A stretch of DNA of 64,000 bases from Agarilytica sp045430285 (GCA_045430285.1 JAILXV010000001.1:1-64000), one strand, 5' to 3'; positions 1 through 8,893 are shown, numbered from the stretch's first letter. The notes: a model not told the origin generated them from the sequence alone. Made by a program: numbers and translations.

Positions 1-10
1 CCTCTACTGA

Positions 11-38
11 AAGGGCTGCCTTCGGGCAGCCCTTTTTT
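11..38 (+). terminator. Rho-independent terminator of the upstream operon
   Basis: A 10-bp perfect stem (AAGGGCTGCC / GGCAGCCCTT) closes on a TTCG tetraloop and runs into six T. It lies just before the S10 promoter, so it probably ends an operon left of the window (str/tuf operon by usual gene order; inference). Confidence 0.9.
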
Positions 39-98
39 GTGTGCACAGCAATATTTGGCATGGGCTCATGCCTTAGTCGCTATATAGGTCAAAATCGC

Positions 99-127
99 TT
101 GACACCCCTGGGGTCCGCAATTAGAAT
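99..127 (+). promoter_or_regulatory. Sigma-70 promoter of the S10 operon
   Basis: A perfect -35 box TTGACA (99-104) is followed after exactly 17 bp by TAGAAT (122-127). This leaves a leader of about 70 nt before rpsJ, much shorter than the E. coli S10 leader. I see only a weak 4-bp stem (CCGA/TCGG near 149-160), so L4-type attenuation is not evident. Confidence 0.85.
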
Positions 128-204
128 GCGCCCTCGTTTTGTCCAGGGTCCGATGCGTCGGGGTCTGACAATAGTTCTTTAAAAAGATTTGGAGTTTGGT
201 TCAG

Positions 205-516
205 ATGCAGAATCAGCGCATTCGAATTCGTTTGAAAGCCTTTGATCACAAGTTGATTGACGCTTCAACGTTGGAAATTGTTGATACCGCTAGGCGTACC
301 GGTGCACAGGTAAGAGGTCCAATCCCTTTACCGACTCGTAAAGAGCGCTACACAGTGTTGGTTTCACCGCATGTAAATAAAGATGCTCGTGATCAATATG
401 AAATTCGTACGTACAAGCGTTTGCTCGATATTGTCGAGCCTACTGAAAAAACTGTTGATGCTTTGATGAAGCTGGATTTAGCAGCTGGTGTCGAAGTGCA
501 AATTAGTCTGGGCTAA
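205..516 (+). CDS. rpsJ: 30S ribosomal protein S10
   Basis: S10 (103 aa) sits in the head of the 30S subunit and also acts as NusE in antitermination. The protein begins MQNQRIRIRLKAFDHK, the standard S10 start. The ATG at 205 is preferred over the in-frame TTG at 196 because GGAG at 191-194 is well spaced for it and the 103-aa length fits the family. It is the first gene of the S10 operon, 77 bp after the -10 box. Confidence 0.98.
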   Translation: MQNQRIRIRLKAFDHKLIDASTLEIVDTARRTGAQVRGPIPLPTRKERYTVLVSPHVNKDARDQYEIRTYKRLLDIVEPTEKTVDALMKLDLAAGVEVQISLG

Positions 517-629
517 GGCTTCAGATCACAGCCGAAAGTATATTGCTTTTGGTATGTGTAACGCTCTGAAATGGGCGGCCATAGCGGGTCCCAAGTATTG
601 GGGAAAGCCCCGTACACTGAGAGGTTAAC

Positions 630-1271
630 ATGACAATTGGTATAGTCGGCCGTAAAAGCGGTATGACACGTATTTTCACTGACGAAGGTCAGTCGATACC
701 TGTAACTGTTTTGGAAGTAAATCCAAATCGCGTTACTCAAGTCAAAAACAGCGAAACAGACGGTTATTCCGCAGTTCAAGTAACTGCTGGTGATAAGCGC
801 GCTTCACGTTTGACGAAATCTGAAAAGGGTCACTTTGCTAAGGCTGAGTCTGAAGCTGGTCGTGGTCTTTGGGAATTTCGTGTCGAAGGTGATGAGTATC
901 AAGTTGGCTCCGAATTGACTGTGGGCTTATTTGAAGCTGGTCAGAAAGTTGATGTCACAGGTACTTCAAAAGGTAAAGGTTTTGCTGGTGGTGTTAAGCG
1001 TTGGAACTTTGCAATGCAAGACGCTACTCACGGTAACTCGCTTTCTCATCGTGCCCCAGGGTCTATCGGTCAGTGTCAAACACCTGGTCGAGTGTTCAAG
1101 GGTAAGAAAATGGCTGGTCAAATGGGTGCCGAGCGTGTCACTACTCAAAACCTAGAAGTTGTGAGAGTAGACGCTGAACGCAATTTGATTCTTATTAAGG
1201 GTGCTGTTCCAGGTGCTCCAGGTGGTGACGTAATTGTTCGCCCTGCTGTCAAAAAGCGTAACAACGGTTAA
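630..1271 (+). CDS. rplC: 50S ribosomal protein L3
   Basis: L3 (213 aa) is an early-assembly 50S protein whose central loop reaches the peptidyl transferase centre. The conserved GSIGQCQTPGRVFKGKKMAG loop is intact. The start MTIGIVGRKSGMTRIF matches the family and follows a GAGAGG Shine-Dalgarno sequence. It lies 113 bp after rpsJ, an unusually long gap within this operon. Confidence 0.98.
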   Translation: MTIGIVGRKSGMTRIFTDEGQSIPVTVLEVNPNRVTQVKNSETDGYSAVQVTAGDKRASRLTKSEKGHFAKAESEAGRGLWEFRVEGDEYQVGSELTVGLFEAGQKVDVTGTSKGKGFAGGVKRWNFAMQDATHGNSLSHRAPGSIGQCQTPGRVFKGKKMAGQMGAERVTTQNLEVVRVDAERNLILIKGAVPGAPGGDVIVRPAVKKRNNG

Positions 1272-1289
1272 GTTTCCTAGGAGTCGACC

Positions 1290-1904
1290 ATGGAATTAAG
1301 TATAGCTACACCGCAAGGCGCAAAAGGTACAGTTGATGTATCCGAGATCGCTTTCGGCAAAGAATTTAATCAAGATTTGGTTCATCAGGCAGTTGTTGCG
1401 TATATGGCAGCAGGTCGTCAGGGGACGAAAGCTCAAAAAACTCGCTCTGAAGTTTCAGGTGGCGGTAAAAAGCCCTGGCGTCAAAAAGGTACCGGCCGAG
1501 CGCGTGCAGGTACTATTCGAAGCCCAATCTGGCGAGCAGGTGGTGTTACCTTTGCTGCAAAGCCTCGTGATTATGAGCAAAAACTAAATAAGAAGATGCA
1601 TCGCGCTGCTTTGCGTTGCATTGTTTCTGAGTTGGCTCGTCAAGAGCGCTTGGTCGTCGTTGAAGAGTTTGCTGTAGAAACGCCAAAGACTAAGGCGTTG
1701 GTTCAGCAGTTGGCTCAGTTTGATATCGCTGATGCTTTGATTGTTACAGAAGAGGTGAGTGAAAACTTATATCTTGCTTCTCGTAATCTGCACAAGGTTG
1801 ATGTTAGAGATGTGGCAGGTTTGGATCCGGTGAGCCTAGTTGGTGCGGCTAAAGTGATTATAACTGTTGCGGCAATCAAAAAGCTTGAGGAGACATTAGT
1901 ATGA
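1290..1904 (+). CDS. rplD: 50S ribosomal protein L4
   Basis: L4 (204 aa) lines the exit tunnel; in E. coli it also represses its own operon. The long basic loop, with KKPWRQKGTGRARAGTIRSP around residues 50-75, is intact. Its stop overlaps the rplW start (ATGA), implying translational coupling. Confidence 0.98.
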   Translation: MELSIATPQGAKGTVDVSEIAFGKEFNQDLVHQAVVAYMAAGRQGTKAQKTRSEVSGGGKKPWRQKGTGRARAGTIRSPIWRAGGVTFAAKPRDYEQKLNKKMHRAALRCIVSELARQERLVVVEEFAVETPKTKALVQQLAQFDIADALIVTEEVSENLYLASRNLHKVDVRDVAGLDPVSLVGAAKVIITVAAIKKLEETLV

Positions 1905-2200
1905 ACCTAGAGCGTTTATATAAGATTATCTTGTCGCCAGTGGTTTCTGAAAAAACCACATTAGCGGCTGAAGAGTCGAATCAAGTTGCTTTTAAAGTAA
2001 TTAAAGACGCAAACAAAGCCGAGATAAAAGCGGCTGTAGAAAAAATGTTTGACGTTAAAGTTGAAAATGTGAGCGTGCTTAATGTGAAAGGAAAGACTAA
2101 GCGTGCGCGTCATGGTATGGGTCGACGTAGCGATTGGAAAAAAGCGTACGTTCGATTGGCAGCAGGTCAAGAAATTGACTTTGCGACAGCAGCGGAATAA
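1901..2200 (+). CDS. rplW: 50S ribosomal protein L23
   Basis: L23 (99 aa) sits at the tunnel exit, where trigger factor and SRP dock. The sequence has the typical ILSPVVSEKTT start and the VNVKGKTKRARHGMGRR-like basic loop. It overlaps rplD by 4 bp and precedes rplB by 11 bp. Confidence 0.97.
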   Translation: MNLERLYKIILSPVVSEKTTLAAEESNQVAFKVIKDANKAEIKAAVEKMFDVKVENVSVLNVKGKTKRARHGMGRRSDWKKAYVRLAAGQEIDFATAAE

Positions 2201-2211
2201 GGGGCGAGACG

Positions 2212-3039
2212 ATGCCGTTATTAAAACGTAAACCAACATCTCCCGGTCGCCGCTTCGTTGTTAACGTCGTGAGCCCGGATCTACATAAGGGCGATCCACA
2301 CGCGCCTTTGCTAGAGAAAAAATCAAAAACTGGTGGCCGTAACAATGCCGGTCGAATCACTACCCGTCATGTGGGTGGTGGTCATAAGCAGCATTACCGT
2401 ATTATTGATTTCAAACGCAATAAAGACGGTATTCCTGCAAAAGTTGAACGCATTGAATATGATCCAAACCGCAGTGCTCACATCGCGCTTGTTTGTTATT
2501 TGGATGGTGAGCGTCGCTACATTATCGCGCCTAAAAATTTGAAGGCAGGTGATAGTGTGGAGTCTGGTGATGCGGCTCCCATAAAAGAGGGCAATACATT
2601 ACCTCTTCGTAACATTCCTGTTGGTAGCTTGGTTCATTGTGTTGAATTGAAGCCAGCTAAAGGCGCTCAAATAGCGCGTTCCGCTGGTGCTTCTGCTCAG
2701 TTGGTTGCTCGTGAAGGTCGTCATGCGACATTGCGTTTGCGTAGTGGCGAAATGAGAAAAGTGCTTTCTGAATGTCGTGCGACACTTGGTGAAGTGTCTA
2801 ATAGTGAGCACAGCTTAAGATCTCTTGGTAAAGCAGGTGCTTCTCGCTGGAGAGGTGTTAGACCAACAGTCCGTGGTGTCGCTATGAACCCAGTTGATCA
2901 CCCGCATGGTGGTGGTGAAGGCCGAACTTCAGGTGGTCGTCATCCGGTATCTCCTTGGGGTATGCCTACCAAAGGTTACAAGACTCGTAAGAATAAGCGA
3001 ACAGACAATATGATTGTTCGCCGACGCAATAAGAAATAA
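2212..3039 (+). CDS. rplB: 50S ribosomal protein L2
   Basis: L2 (275 aa) binds 23S rRNA next to the peptidyl transferase centre. The N-terminal KPTSPGRR motif, the central GGGHKQHYRIIDFKR motif and the C-terminal DHPHGGGEGR loop with its conserved His are all present. Length is normal for the family. Confidence 0.98.
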   Translation: MPLLKRKPTSPGRRFVVNVVSPDLHKGDPHAPLLEKKSKTGGRNNAGRITTRHVGGGHKQHYRIIDFKRNKDGIPAKVERIEYDPNRSAHIALVCYLDGERRYIIAPKNLKAGDSVESGDAAPIKEGNTLPLRNIPVGSLVHCVELKPAKGAQIARSAGASAQLVAREGRHATLRLRSGEMRKVLSECRATLGEVSNSEHSLRSLGKAGASRWRGVRPTVRGVAMNPVDHPHGGGEGRTSGGRHPVSPWGMPTKGYKTRKNKRTDNMIVRRRNKK

Positions 3040-3067
3040 CTGACGCTTAAGTAAAGAGGATATAACA

Positions 3068-3343
3068 GTGCCACGTTCACTGAAGAAAGGCCCATTTATC
3101 GATCACCACTTACTTAAGAAGGTGGAGACGGCTACAGAAAAGAATGATCGTCGACCAATTAAAACTTGGTCTCGTCGCTCAATGATAATGCCAGAAATGG
3201 TCGGTCTAACGATTGCAGTTCATAACGGTCGTCAGCACGTTCCAGTTTTGGTTAACGAAGAGATGGTTGGTCACAAATTGGGTGAGTTTGCTGCAACGCG
3301 CACTTACCGTGGCCACGTCGCTGATAAGAAAGCCAAGCGATAA
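3068..3343 (+). CDS. rpsS: 30S ribosomal protein S19
   Basis: S19 (91 aa) forms the head of the 30S subunit with S13. It starts MPRSLKKGPFIDHHLLKKV at a GTG codon preceded by AGAGGA. The KPIKTWSRRS-like core (RRPIKTWSRRSMIMP) is intact. Confidence 0.97.
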   Translation: MPRSLKKGPFIDHHLLKKVETATEKNDRRPIKTWSRRSMIMPEMVGLTIAVHNGRQHVPVLVNEEMVGHKLGEFAATRTYRGHVADKKAKR

Positions 3344-3355
3344 GTGGAGGCGACG

Positions 3356-3691
3356 ATGACAGAAGTAGCAGCTAAAATGCGCGGAGCCAACATCTCTGCA
3401 CAGAAAGTTAGATTGGTCGCTGATCAAGTGCGCGGTCAATCTGTTGAACAAGCTCTAGATATTCTTACCTTTAGTAAGAAGAAGGGCGCGGACCTAGTTA
3501 AGAAAGTGCTCGAATCAGCAATAGCAAATGCCGAGCACAATGAAGGTGCCGATGTTGATGAGCTTAAGGTGTCCACAATATTTGTGGATGAAGGTACAAC
3601 ACTAAAACGTATTATGCCTCGTGCGAAAGGTCGTGCTGACCGAATTTTAAAGCGCACATGTCACATTACCGTTAAAGTCGCGGACGAGTAG
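3356..3691 (+). CDS. rplV: 50S ribosomal protein L22
   Basis: L22 (111 aa) has a long beta hairpin in the exit tunnel, a site of macrolide resistance changes. The ATG at 3356 is chosen over the GTG at 3344 because GGAG (3346-3349) is correctly spaced for it and the length matches the family. The C-terminal RIMPRAKGRADRILKRT hairpin is intact. Confidence 0.97.
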   Translation: MTEVAAKMRGANISAQKVRLVADQVRGQSVEQALDILTFSKKKGADLVKKVLESAIANAEHNEGADVDELKVSTIFVDEGTTLKRIMPRAKGRADRILKRTCHITVKVADE

Positions 3692-3701
3692 AGAGCGAAT
3701 T

Positions 3702-4382
3702 ATGGGTCAAAAAGTACATCCAACCGGGATTCGTCTTGGGATCGTTAAAAAACACACTTCCACATGGTTTGCGTCGAAAGCAGACTATGCGGATAAATTG
3801 AATATCGATCTTAAAGTTCGTAGCTATATCCAGAAGAGATTGGCTAGTGCGTCTGTAAGTCGCGTAGACATCGAGCGTCCAGCGAACACTGCAAGAATCA
3901 CCATTCACACAGCCCGTCCAGGTATTGTGATTGGGAAAAAAGGCGAAGACGTTGAGAAACTTCGTACAGAACTGAGCAAGCAAATGGGTGTTCCAGTTCA
4001 TATTAATATCGAAGAGATTCGTAAGCCCGATTTAGATGCAACATTGGTTGCACAAAGCGTTTCTTCTCAGCTTGAGCGTCGCGTTATGTTTCGTCGTGCG
4101 ATGAAGCGCGCTGTTCAAAACGCAATGCGCCAGGGTGCGCAAGGTGTAAAAGTTCAGGTAGGCGGTCGTTTAGGTGGCGCAGAGATCGCACGTAGTGAAT
4201 GGTATCGTGAAGGTCGAGTGCCGTTGCATACTTTACGAGCGGATATTGACTACGCCACCGCAGAAGCATCAACAACCTACGGGATTATTGGTGTAAAAGT
4301 TTGGATCTTCAAAGGTGAAGTGATTGGTGGGCTTGAAGAAGCAGAACCAGCAGCGCCTAAGAAGAAATCGCCCAAAAAATAA
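3702..4382 (+). CDS. rpsC: 30S ribosomal protein S3
   Basis: S3 (226 aa) helps form the mRNA entry channel. It starts MGQKVHPTGIRLGI. The KH domain GxxG loop appears as GIVIGKKGEDVEKLR near residues 75-90. The C-terminal tail is lysine- and proline-rich. A 74-bp gap follows before rplP. Confidence 0.98.
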   Translation: MGQKVHPTGIRLGIVKKHTSTWFASKADYADKLNIDLKVRSYIQKRLASASVSRVDIERPANTARITIHTARPGIVIGKKGEDVEKLRTELSKQMGVPVHINIEEIRKPDLDATLVAQSVSSQLERRVMFRRAMKRAVQNAMRQGAQGVKVQVGGRLGGAEIARSEWYREGRVPLHTLRADIDYATAEASTTYGIIGVKVWIFKGEVIGGLEEAEPAAPKKKSPKK

Positions 4383-4456
4383 GGGCGTTTTAATAAAAGT
4401 CACAATACAAGTGACGTAGATAAAGTTCTTAAGAATTGAATTAAAGAGTTAGATAA

Positions 4457-4870
4457 ATGCTTCAGCCAAAGCGAACAAAATTTAGAAAACAGATGAAAGG
4501 ACGAAACCGCGGTTTAGCTAATCGTGGTTCTAAAGTCAGTTTCGGAGAGTTTGGGCTTAAGTCGACCGCTCGTGGTCGCATCACTGCTCGACAAATCGAA
4601 GCCGCTCGTCGCGCCATGACTCGCCACGTAAAACGTGGCGGTAAAATCTGGATCCGCGTATTTCCTGATAAGCCGATCACTGAAAAGCCTTTAGAGGTTC
4701 GTCAGGGTAAAGGTAAGGGTAACGTTGAATATTGGGTTGCCCAGGTTCAGCCAGGTAAAGTCTTGTATGAAATGGAAGGTGTGTCTGAAGAGCTAGCGCG
4801 AGAAGCGTTTGCGCTCGGTGCAGCCAAACTTCCAGTGAATACAACATTTGTAAAACGGTCGGTGATGTGA
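4457..4870 (+). CDS. rplP: 50S ribosomal protein L16
   Basis: L16 (137 aa) sits by the A-site and central protuberance. It begins MLQPKRTKFRKQMKGRNRG, the family signature. Its TGA stop overlaps the rpmC ATG by one base (TGATG), so the two genes are likely translationally coupled. Confidence 0.98.
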   Translation: MLQPKRTKFRKQMKGRNRGLANRGSKVSFGEFGLKSTARGRITARQIEAARRAMTRHVKRGGKIWIRVFPDKPITEKPLEVRQGKGKGNVEYWVAQVQPGKVLYEMEGVSEELAREAFALGAAKLPVNTTFVKRSVM

Positions 4871-5061
4871 TGAAAGCGCAAGAACTCAACGAAAAATCAG
4901 TTGAACAATTGAATGAAGAGCTACTCGCTCAGCTTAAAGAGCAATTCAAATTGCGTATGCAAAAATCAACTGGTCAGTTAAACGAAACACATTTGTTAAA
5001 GCAAACTCGACGAGATATCGCACGTATTAAAACTGTGCTTAAACAAAAGGCGGGTAACTAA
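4870..5061 (+). CDS. rpmC: 50S ribosomal protein L29
   Basis: L29 (63 aa) is a small helical hairpin near the tunnel exit. The ATG at 4870 (MKAQELNEKSVEQL) is preferred over the GTG at 4867. The QLNETHLLKQTRRDIARIKT core is typical. Confidence 0.97.
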   Translation: MKAQELNEKSVEQLNEELLAQLKEQFKLRMQKSTGQLNETHLLKQTRRDIARIKTVLKQKAGN

Positions 5062-5063
5062 GC

Positions 5064-5330
5064 ATGGCAGAGCAAGAGAACCTAGTTCGTACGCTAACCG
5101 GTAAGGTAGTAAGCGACAAAATGAACAAGTCAATCGTCGTTTCTATTGAACGTCGAGTTAAGCACCCTGTTTACGGAAAGTACGTTAGTAAGTCTTCCAA
5201 GTTGAAGGCTCACGATGAAAATAACGAATGTAAGATTGGTGATACGGTAACGATCGCTGAATCTCGCCCGCTTTCTAAGACAAAGTCTTGGGCTTTAGTA
5301 ACAATTGACGAGCGCGCAGCACAAATTTAG
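5064..5330 (+). CDS. rpsQ: 30S ribosomal protein S17
   Basis: S17 (88 aa) is an OB-fold primary binder of 16S rRNA. The motifs RTLTGKVVSDKMNKSIVV and HPVYGKYVSKSSKLKAHDE are intact. It starts 2 bp after rpmC. It is the last gene of the classic S10 operon. Confidence 0.98.
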   Translation: MAEQENLVRTLTGKVVSDKMNKSIVVSIERRVKHPVYGKYVSKSSKLKAHDENNECKIGDTVTIAESRPLSKTKSWALVTIDERAAQI

Positions 5331-5366
5331 TGCTGAAAGCCCAGATAGACGTTTTGGAGATAGAAA

Positions 5367-5735
5367 ATGATTCAAACACAAACATATTTGGATGTTGCTG
5401 ATAACAGCGGTGCGCGTCGCGTTATGTGTATTAAAGTGCTCGGTGGATCTCACCGTCGCTACGCTCGAGTTGGAGACATCATAAAAGTTACCGTAAAAGA
5501 AGCGATTCCTCGCGGTAAAGTTAAAAAAGGCCAAGTAATGAGCGCTGTTGTTGTGCGTACCCGTAAGGGTGTGCGACGTCAGGACGGTTCTTTGATCCGC
5601 TTTGACGACAATGCAGCGGTATTGCTAAATGCTCAAGATGCACCGATCGGAACACGTATTTTTGGGCCAGTAACTCGCGAGCTTCGCAGTGAAAAATTCA
5701 TGAAAATTATTTCATTAGCGCCAGAAGTGCTTTAA
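5367..5735 (+). CDS. rplN: 50S ribosomal protein L14
   Basis: L14 (122 aa) forms an inter-subunit bridge and is the docking site of RsfS. It starts MIQTQTYLDVADNSGARRVM and has the normal family length. It would be the first gene of the spc segment. I see no separate terminator or strong promoter in the 36-bp gap before it, so the S10 and spc operons may be co-transcribed. Confidence 0.98.
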   Translation: MIQTQTYLDVADNSGARRVMCIKVLGGSHRRYARVGDIIKVTVKEAIPRGKVKKGQVMSAVVVRTRKGVRRQDGSLIRFDDNAAVLLNAQDAPIGTRIFGPVTRELRSEKFMKIISLAPEVL

Positions 5736-5765
5736 AGCGAACGATAAGGCGAGAGGAATTAACTA

Positions 5766-6083
5766 ATGCGCAAAATTAAGAAAGACGACGAAGTGATCGT
5801 GATTACTGGTCGCGATAAGGGCAAGCGAGGCAAAGTAAATCGCGTAATGCCTGATGGTCGATTGATCGTCGGTGGTGTTCAGATGATAAAGAAACACCAA
5901 AAGCCTAATCCAAATCTAGGCGTTGCTGGCGGAATTGTCGAAAAAGAAGCCCCGATTCAAGTATCAAACGTGGCGATCTTTAATCCAAAAAGCAGCAAGG
6001 CTGATCGAGTAGGCTTTAAATTGCTAGAAGATGGCAAAAAGATCAGAATCTTTAAATCTAACGGCGAAGCGATCGACGCCTAG
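5766..6083 (+). CDS. rplX: 50S ribosomal protein L24
   Basis: L24 (105 aa) is an assembly initiator carrying a KOW motif (DEVIVITGRDKGKRGKV, residues 8-24). A GAGAGGA Shine-Dalgarno sequence lies upstream. Confidence 0.98.
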   Translation: MRKIKKDDEVIVITGRDKGKRGKVNRVMPDGRLIVGGVQMIKKHQKPNPNLGVAGGIVEKEAPIQVSNVAIFNPKSSKADRVGFKLLEDGKKIRIFKSNGEAIDA

Positions 6084-6136
6084 AGCGCCGTGATCGACAA
6101 GATTAAATAGCCAAAGTTAATGTTGAGTAAATAGAA

Positions 6137-6676
6137 ATGGCCAGGCTTAAAGAAATTTATAACAACGAACTCGCTCCGAAACTTAAAGAAGAGTTGGGTT
6201 TGAAAAATACGATGGAAATTCCTCGTATTACGAAAATCACAATTAATATGGGCGTAGGTGAAGCGCTAGGCGATAAAAAAGTCCTAGAACATGCCGTTGC
6301 TGATATGGAAAAAATTGCAGGTCAAAAACCTGTCGTGACTAAAGCACGTAAATCTATTGCGGGTTTCAAAGTTCGTCAGGATTGGCCGATCGGCTGTAAA
6401 GTGACTTTGCGTCGCGAAAAGATGTACGAATTCTTGGATCGTCTAATCAATATTTCGATTCCTCGTATTCGCGATTTTCGCGGCATCAGCCCTAAGCAAT
6501 TTGACGGTCGTGGAAACTTTTCCATGGGTGTGACCGAGCAAATTATTTTCCCCGAGATCGATTACGATAAGGTCGATAAGATTCGTGGACTAGATATTTG
6601 TGTTTCAACAACGGCACGCACCAATGATGAAGGTCGCGCGTTGTTGAGAGCATTTAATTTCCCGTTTAAAGGTTAG
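6137..6676 (+). CDS. rplE: 50S ribosomal protein L5
   Basis: L5 (179 aa) binds 5S rRNA and contacts the P-site tRNA. The start MARLKEIYNNELAPKLKEEL and the GVTEQIIFPEIDYDKVDKIR segment are characteristic. Length is normal. Confidence 0.98.
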   Translation: MARLKEIYNNELAPKLKEELGLKNTMEIPRITKITINMGVGEALGDKKVLEHAVADMEKIAGQKPVVTKARKSIAGFKVRQDWPIGCKVTLRREKMYEFLDRLINISIPRIRDFRGISPKQFDGRGNFSMGVTEQIIFPEIDYDKVDKIRGLDICVSTTARTNDEGRALLRAFNFPFKG

Positions 6677-6688
6677 GATTTAAACAGT

Positions 6689-6994
6689 ATGGCTAAGAAA
6701 TCAATGGTTGCTCGCGAAGCAAAGCGCGCAAAGTCAGTTGCAAAATACGCGCATAAGCGAGCAGAACTTAAGGCAATTATCAAAAGCCCAGAATCCAGCG
6801 ATGAGCAGGTTTGGGACGCAATGATGAAGATGCAAAAGTTACCTAGAGATTCAAGCGCTGCGCGACAACAGCGCCGATGCAGAGTGACAGGTCGTCCTCA
6901 TGCTGTTTATAGAAAGTTCGGTTTGTGCCGAAACAAGTTACGTGAAGCAGCTATGCGTGGTGATGTGCCAGGCTTAGTTAAAGCAAGTTGGTAG
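6689..6994 (+). CDS. rpsN: 30S ribosomal protein S14 (zinc-independent form)
   Basis: S14 (101 aa) is the long C-minus type: it lacks the paired CxxC zinc ligands of the short paralogue. The conserved RCRVTGRPHAVYRKFGLCR block lies at about 63-81. Confidence 0.97.
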   Translation: MAKKSMVAREAKRAKSVAKYAHKRAELKAIIKSPESSDEQVWDAMMKMQKLPRDSSAARQQRRCRVTGRPHAVYRKFGLCRNKLREAAMRGDVPGLVKASW

Positions 6995-7015
6995 GTCGTA
7001 GGTAGGAACAATATT

Positions 7016-7408
7016 ATGAGCATGCAAGATCCCCTAGCAGATATGCTAACTAGAATCAGAAACGCACAGATGGTTGGAAAAACCGACGTGACTATGCCTT
7101 CTTCAACACTCAAGAAGAGTGTAGCAGACGTGTTAGTGAACGAAGGTTATGCTGAAGCGGCATCAGTATCTGAAGGCGTAAAGAAAGAGCTTACTATCGA
7201 ATTAAAGTATTTCGCAGGAAAGCCAGTAATCGCTGAGATCGACCGTTTTAGTCGTCCTGGTTTACGCGCATATGCGGGTAAAGATGAGCTACCTTCGGTC
7301 CGTGGTGGCCTAGGTATCGCGATCGTATCCACCAGTAAAGGTGTGATGACTGATCGAGCAGCACGTACAGCAGGTGTTGGCGGCGAAGTGCTTTGCACTG
7401 TTTTCTAA
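7016..7408 (+). CDS. rpsH: 30S ribosomal protein S8
   Basis: S8 (130 aa) binds helix 21 of 16S rRNA; in E. coli it represses the spc operon by binding near rplE. It starts MSMQDPLADMLTRIRNAQ. The C-terminal GIAIVSTSKGVMTDRAAR motif is intact. Confidence 0.98.
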   Translation: MSMQDPLADMLTRIRNAQMVGKTDVTMPSSTLKKSVADVLVNEGYAEAASVSEGVKKELTIELKYFAGKPVIAEIDRFSRPGLRAYAGKDELPSVRGGLGIAIVSTSKGVMTDRAARTAGVGGEVLCTVF

Positions 7409-7443
7409 GAACGCTTAGATAAGTTTTTATTGAGTAACTGATT

Positions 7444-7977
7444 ATGTCTCGAATAGCAAAAAGTCCTGTAGAGGTTCCTGCAGGTGTTGACGTTAAGATA
7501 AACGGCCAAGAGATCACCGTTAAAGGCGGTAAAGGTACGCTTTCTTTGGTTGTAAATAACGACGTTGAAGTTAAACAAGAAGATAAGACTCTCTCGTTTG
7601 CCCCTGCGATTGGCGGTAAACAAGCAAATGCTCTTGCCGGTACCACTCGATCATTGGTGAATAATATGGTCGTTGGTGTTAGTGCAGGCTTTGAAAAGAA
7701 ATTACTTTTGAACGGTGTAGGTTATCGTGCGAAAGCAGCTGGTAAGGTATTGAATTTGACGTTGGGCTTTTCTCATCCCATTGATTATGCATTGCCAGAA
7801 GGTGTTACCGCTGAGACACCAAGCCAAACGGAAATCGTATTGAAGAGCGCTGACAAGCAATTGCTTGGTCAGGCAGCTTCAGAAGTAAGGGCGTTTCGTC
7901 CACCTGAGCCTTATAAAGGTAAAGGGGTTCGTTATTCAGATGAATACGTTCGACGAAAAGACGCTAAGAAGAAATAA
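7444..7977 (+). CDS. rplF: 50S ribosomal protein L6
   Basis: L6 (177 aa) has two repeated domains near the factor-binding site. It starts MSRIAKSPVEVPAGVDV. The C-terminal PPEPYKGKGVRYSDEYVRRK signature is present. Confidence 0.98.
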   Translation: MSRIAKSPVEVPAGVDVKINGQEITVKGGKGTLSLVVNNDVEVKQEDKTLSFAPAIGGKQANALAGTTRSLVNNMVVGVSAGFEKKLLLNGVGYRAKAAGKVLNLTLGFSHPIDYALPEGVTAETPSQTEIVLKSADKQLLGQAASEVRAFRPPEPYKGKGVRYSDEYVRRKDAKKK

Positions 7978-8023
7978 TACGCGGTAACGTGAAAACGCGC
8001 TTCTAGATTAGGTGATATTAAAT

Positions 8024-8374
8024 ATGAACGCTAAGAAACAATCGAGATTAAGACGAGCAAAACGATCGCGCGCTAAGTTCAGCGAGTTGAACGTAACTCG
8101 TCTATGCGTAAATCGCACTCCACGCCATATATACGCGCAGATTATTGCTGCTGAGGGTGGAAGTGTTGTGGCTAGCGCATCGACTTTGGATAAAGATCTA
8201 CGTAGCGGTACAACTGGAAACATCTCAGCAGCAGAAGCAGTCGGAAAATTGATTGCTGAGCGAGCGAAGAGCGCGGGCGTAACTCAAGTAGCTTTCGATC
8301 GTAGTGGTTACAAATACCACGGTCGAGTTAAAGCACTTGCGGATGCTGCACGTGAAGGCGGATTAGAGTTTTAA
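8024..8374 (+). CDS. rplR: 50S ribosomal protein L18
   Basis: L18 (116 aa) binds 5S rRNA together with L5 and L25. The ATG at 8024 (MNAKKQSRLRRAKRSR) is chosen over the GTG at 8012 because it matches family length and start. The C-terminal FDRSGYKYHGRVKALADAAR motif is intact. Confidence 0.97.
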   Translation: MNAKKQSRLRRAKRSRAKFSELNVTRLCVNRTPRHIYAQIIAAEGGSVVASASTLDKDLRSGTTGNISAAEAVGKLIAERAKSAGVTQVAFDRSGYKYHGRVKALADAAREGGLEF

Positions 8375-8383
8375 GGTTTAACT

Positions 8384-8893
8384 ATGGCGCAAAGTAATAG
8401 AGAAGAAAGTCAAGCCGAAGGCTTACAGGAAAAATTGGTTCAAGTTAACCGTGTAGCGAAAACGGTTAAAGGTGGACGAATTTTTGGTTTTACCGCACTG
8501 ACAGTTGTTGGCGACGGTAATGGTAAAGTTGGCTTTGGCCGAGGTAAGTCACGTGAAGTGCCTATCGCCATTCAAAAAGCGATGGAAGCGGCTCGTCGAA
8601 ATATGATTCAAGTTGAGCTTAACGGCGATACTATCCAGTATCCGACTAAAGGTCGTCATGGCGCCTCTAAAGTGTACATGCAGCCAGCTTCTCAAGGTAC
8701 TGGTGTTATCGCCGGTGGTGCGATGCGAGCAGTGTTGGAAATTGCTGGTGTACAAAACGTACTAGCGAAATGTTACGGTTCTACGAATCCAGTGAATGTG
8801 GTTCGCGCTACTTTTGAAGCTCTGCGCGCGATGTCATCGCCTGAATCTGTTGCTGCTAAGCGTGGCAAAACTGTAGAAGAAATTACGAATTAA
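8384..8893 (+). CDS. rpsE: 30S ribosomal protein S5
   Basis: S5 (169 aa) is involved in decoding accuracy and mRNA helicase activity. It shows the KLVQVNRVAKTVKGGRIFGF N-terminal domain and the C-terminal GSTNPVNVVRATFEAL motif. It is 9 bp from rplR. Confidence 0.98.
   Translation: MAQSNREESQAEGLQEKLVQVNRVAKTVKGGRIFGFTALTVVGDGNGKVGFGRGKSREVPIAIQKAMEAARRNMIQVELNGDTIQYPTKGRHGASKVYMQPASQGTGVIAGGAMRAVLEIAGVQNVLAKCYGSTNPVNVVRATFEALRAMSSPESVAAKRGKTVEEITN

Noticed and set aside
149..160. Short hairpin in the S10 leader as an L4-binding attenuator
   Set aside because: Only 4 bp and no conserved structure; the leader is much shorter than the E. coli one.
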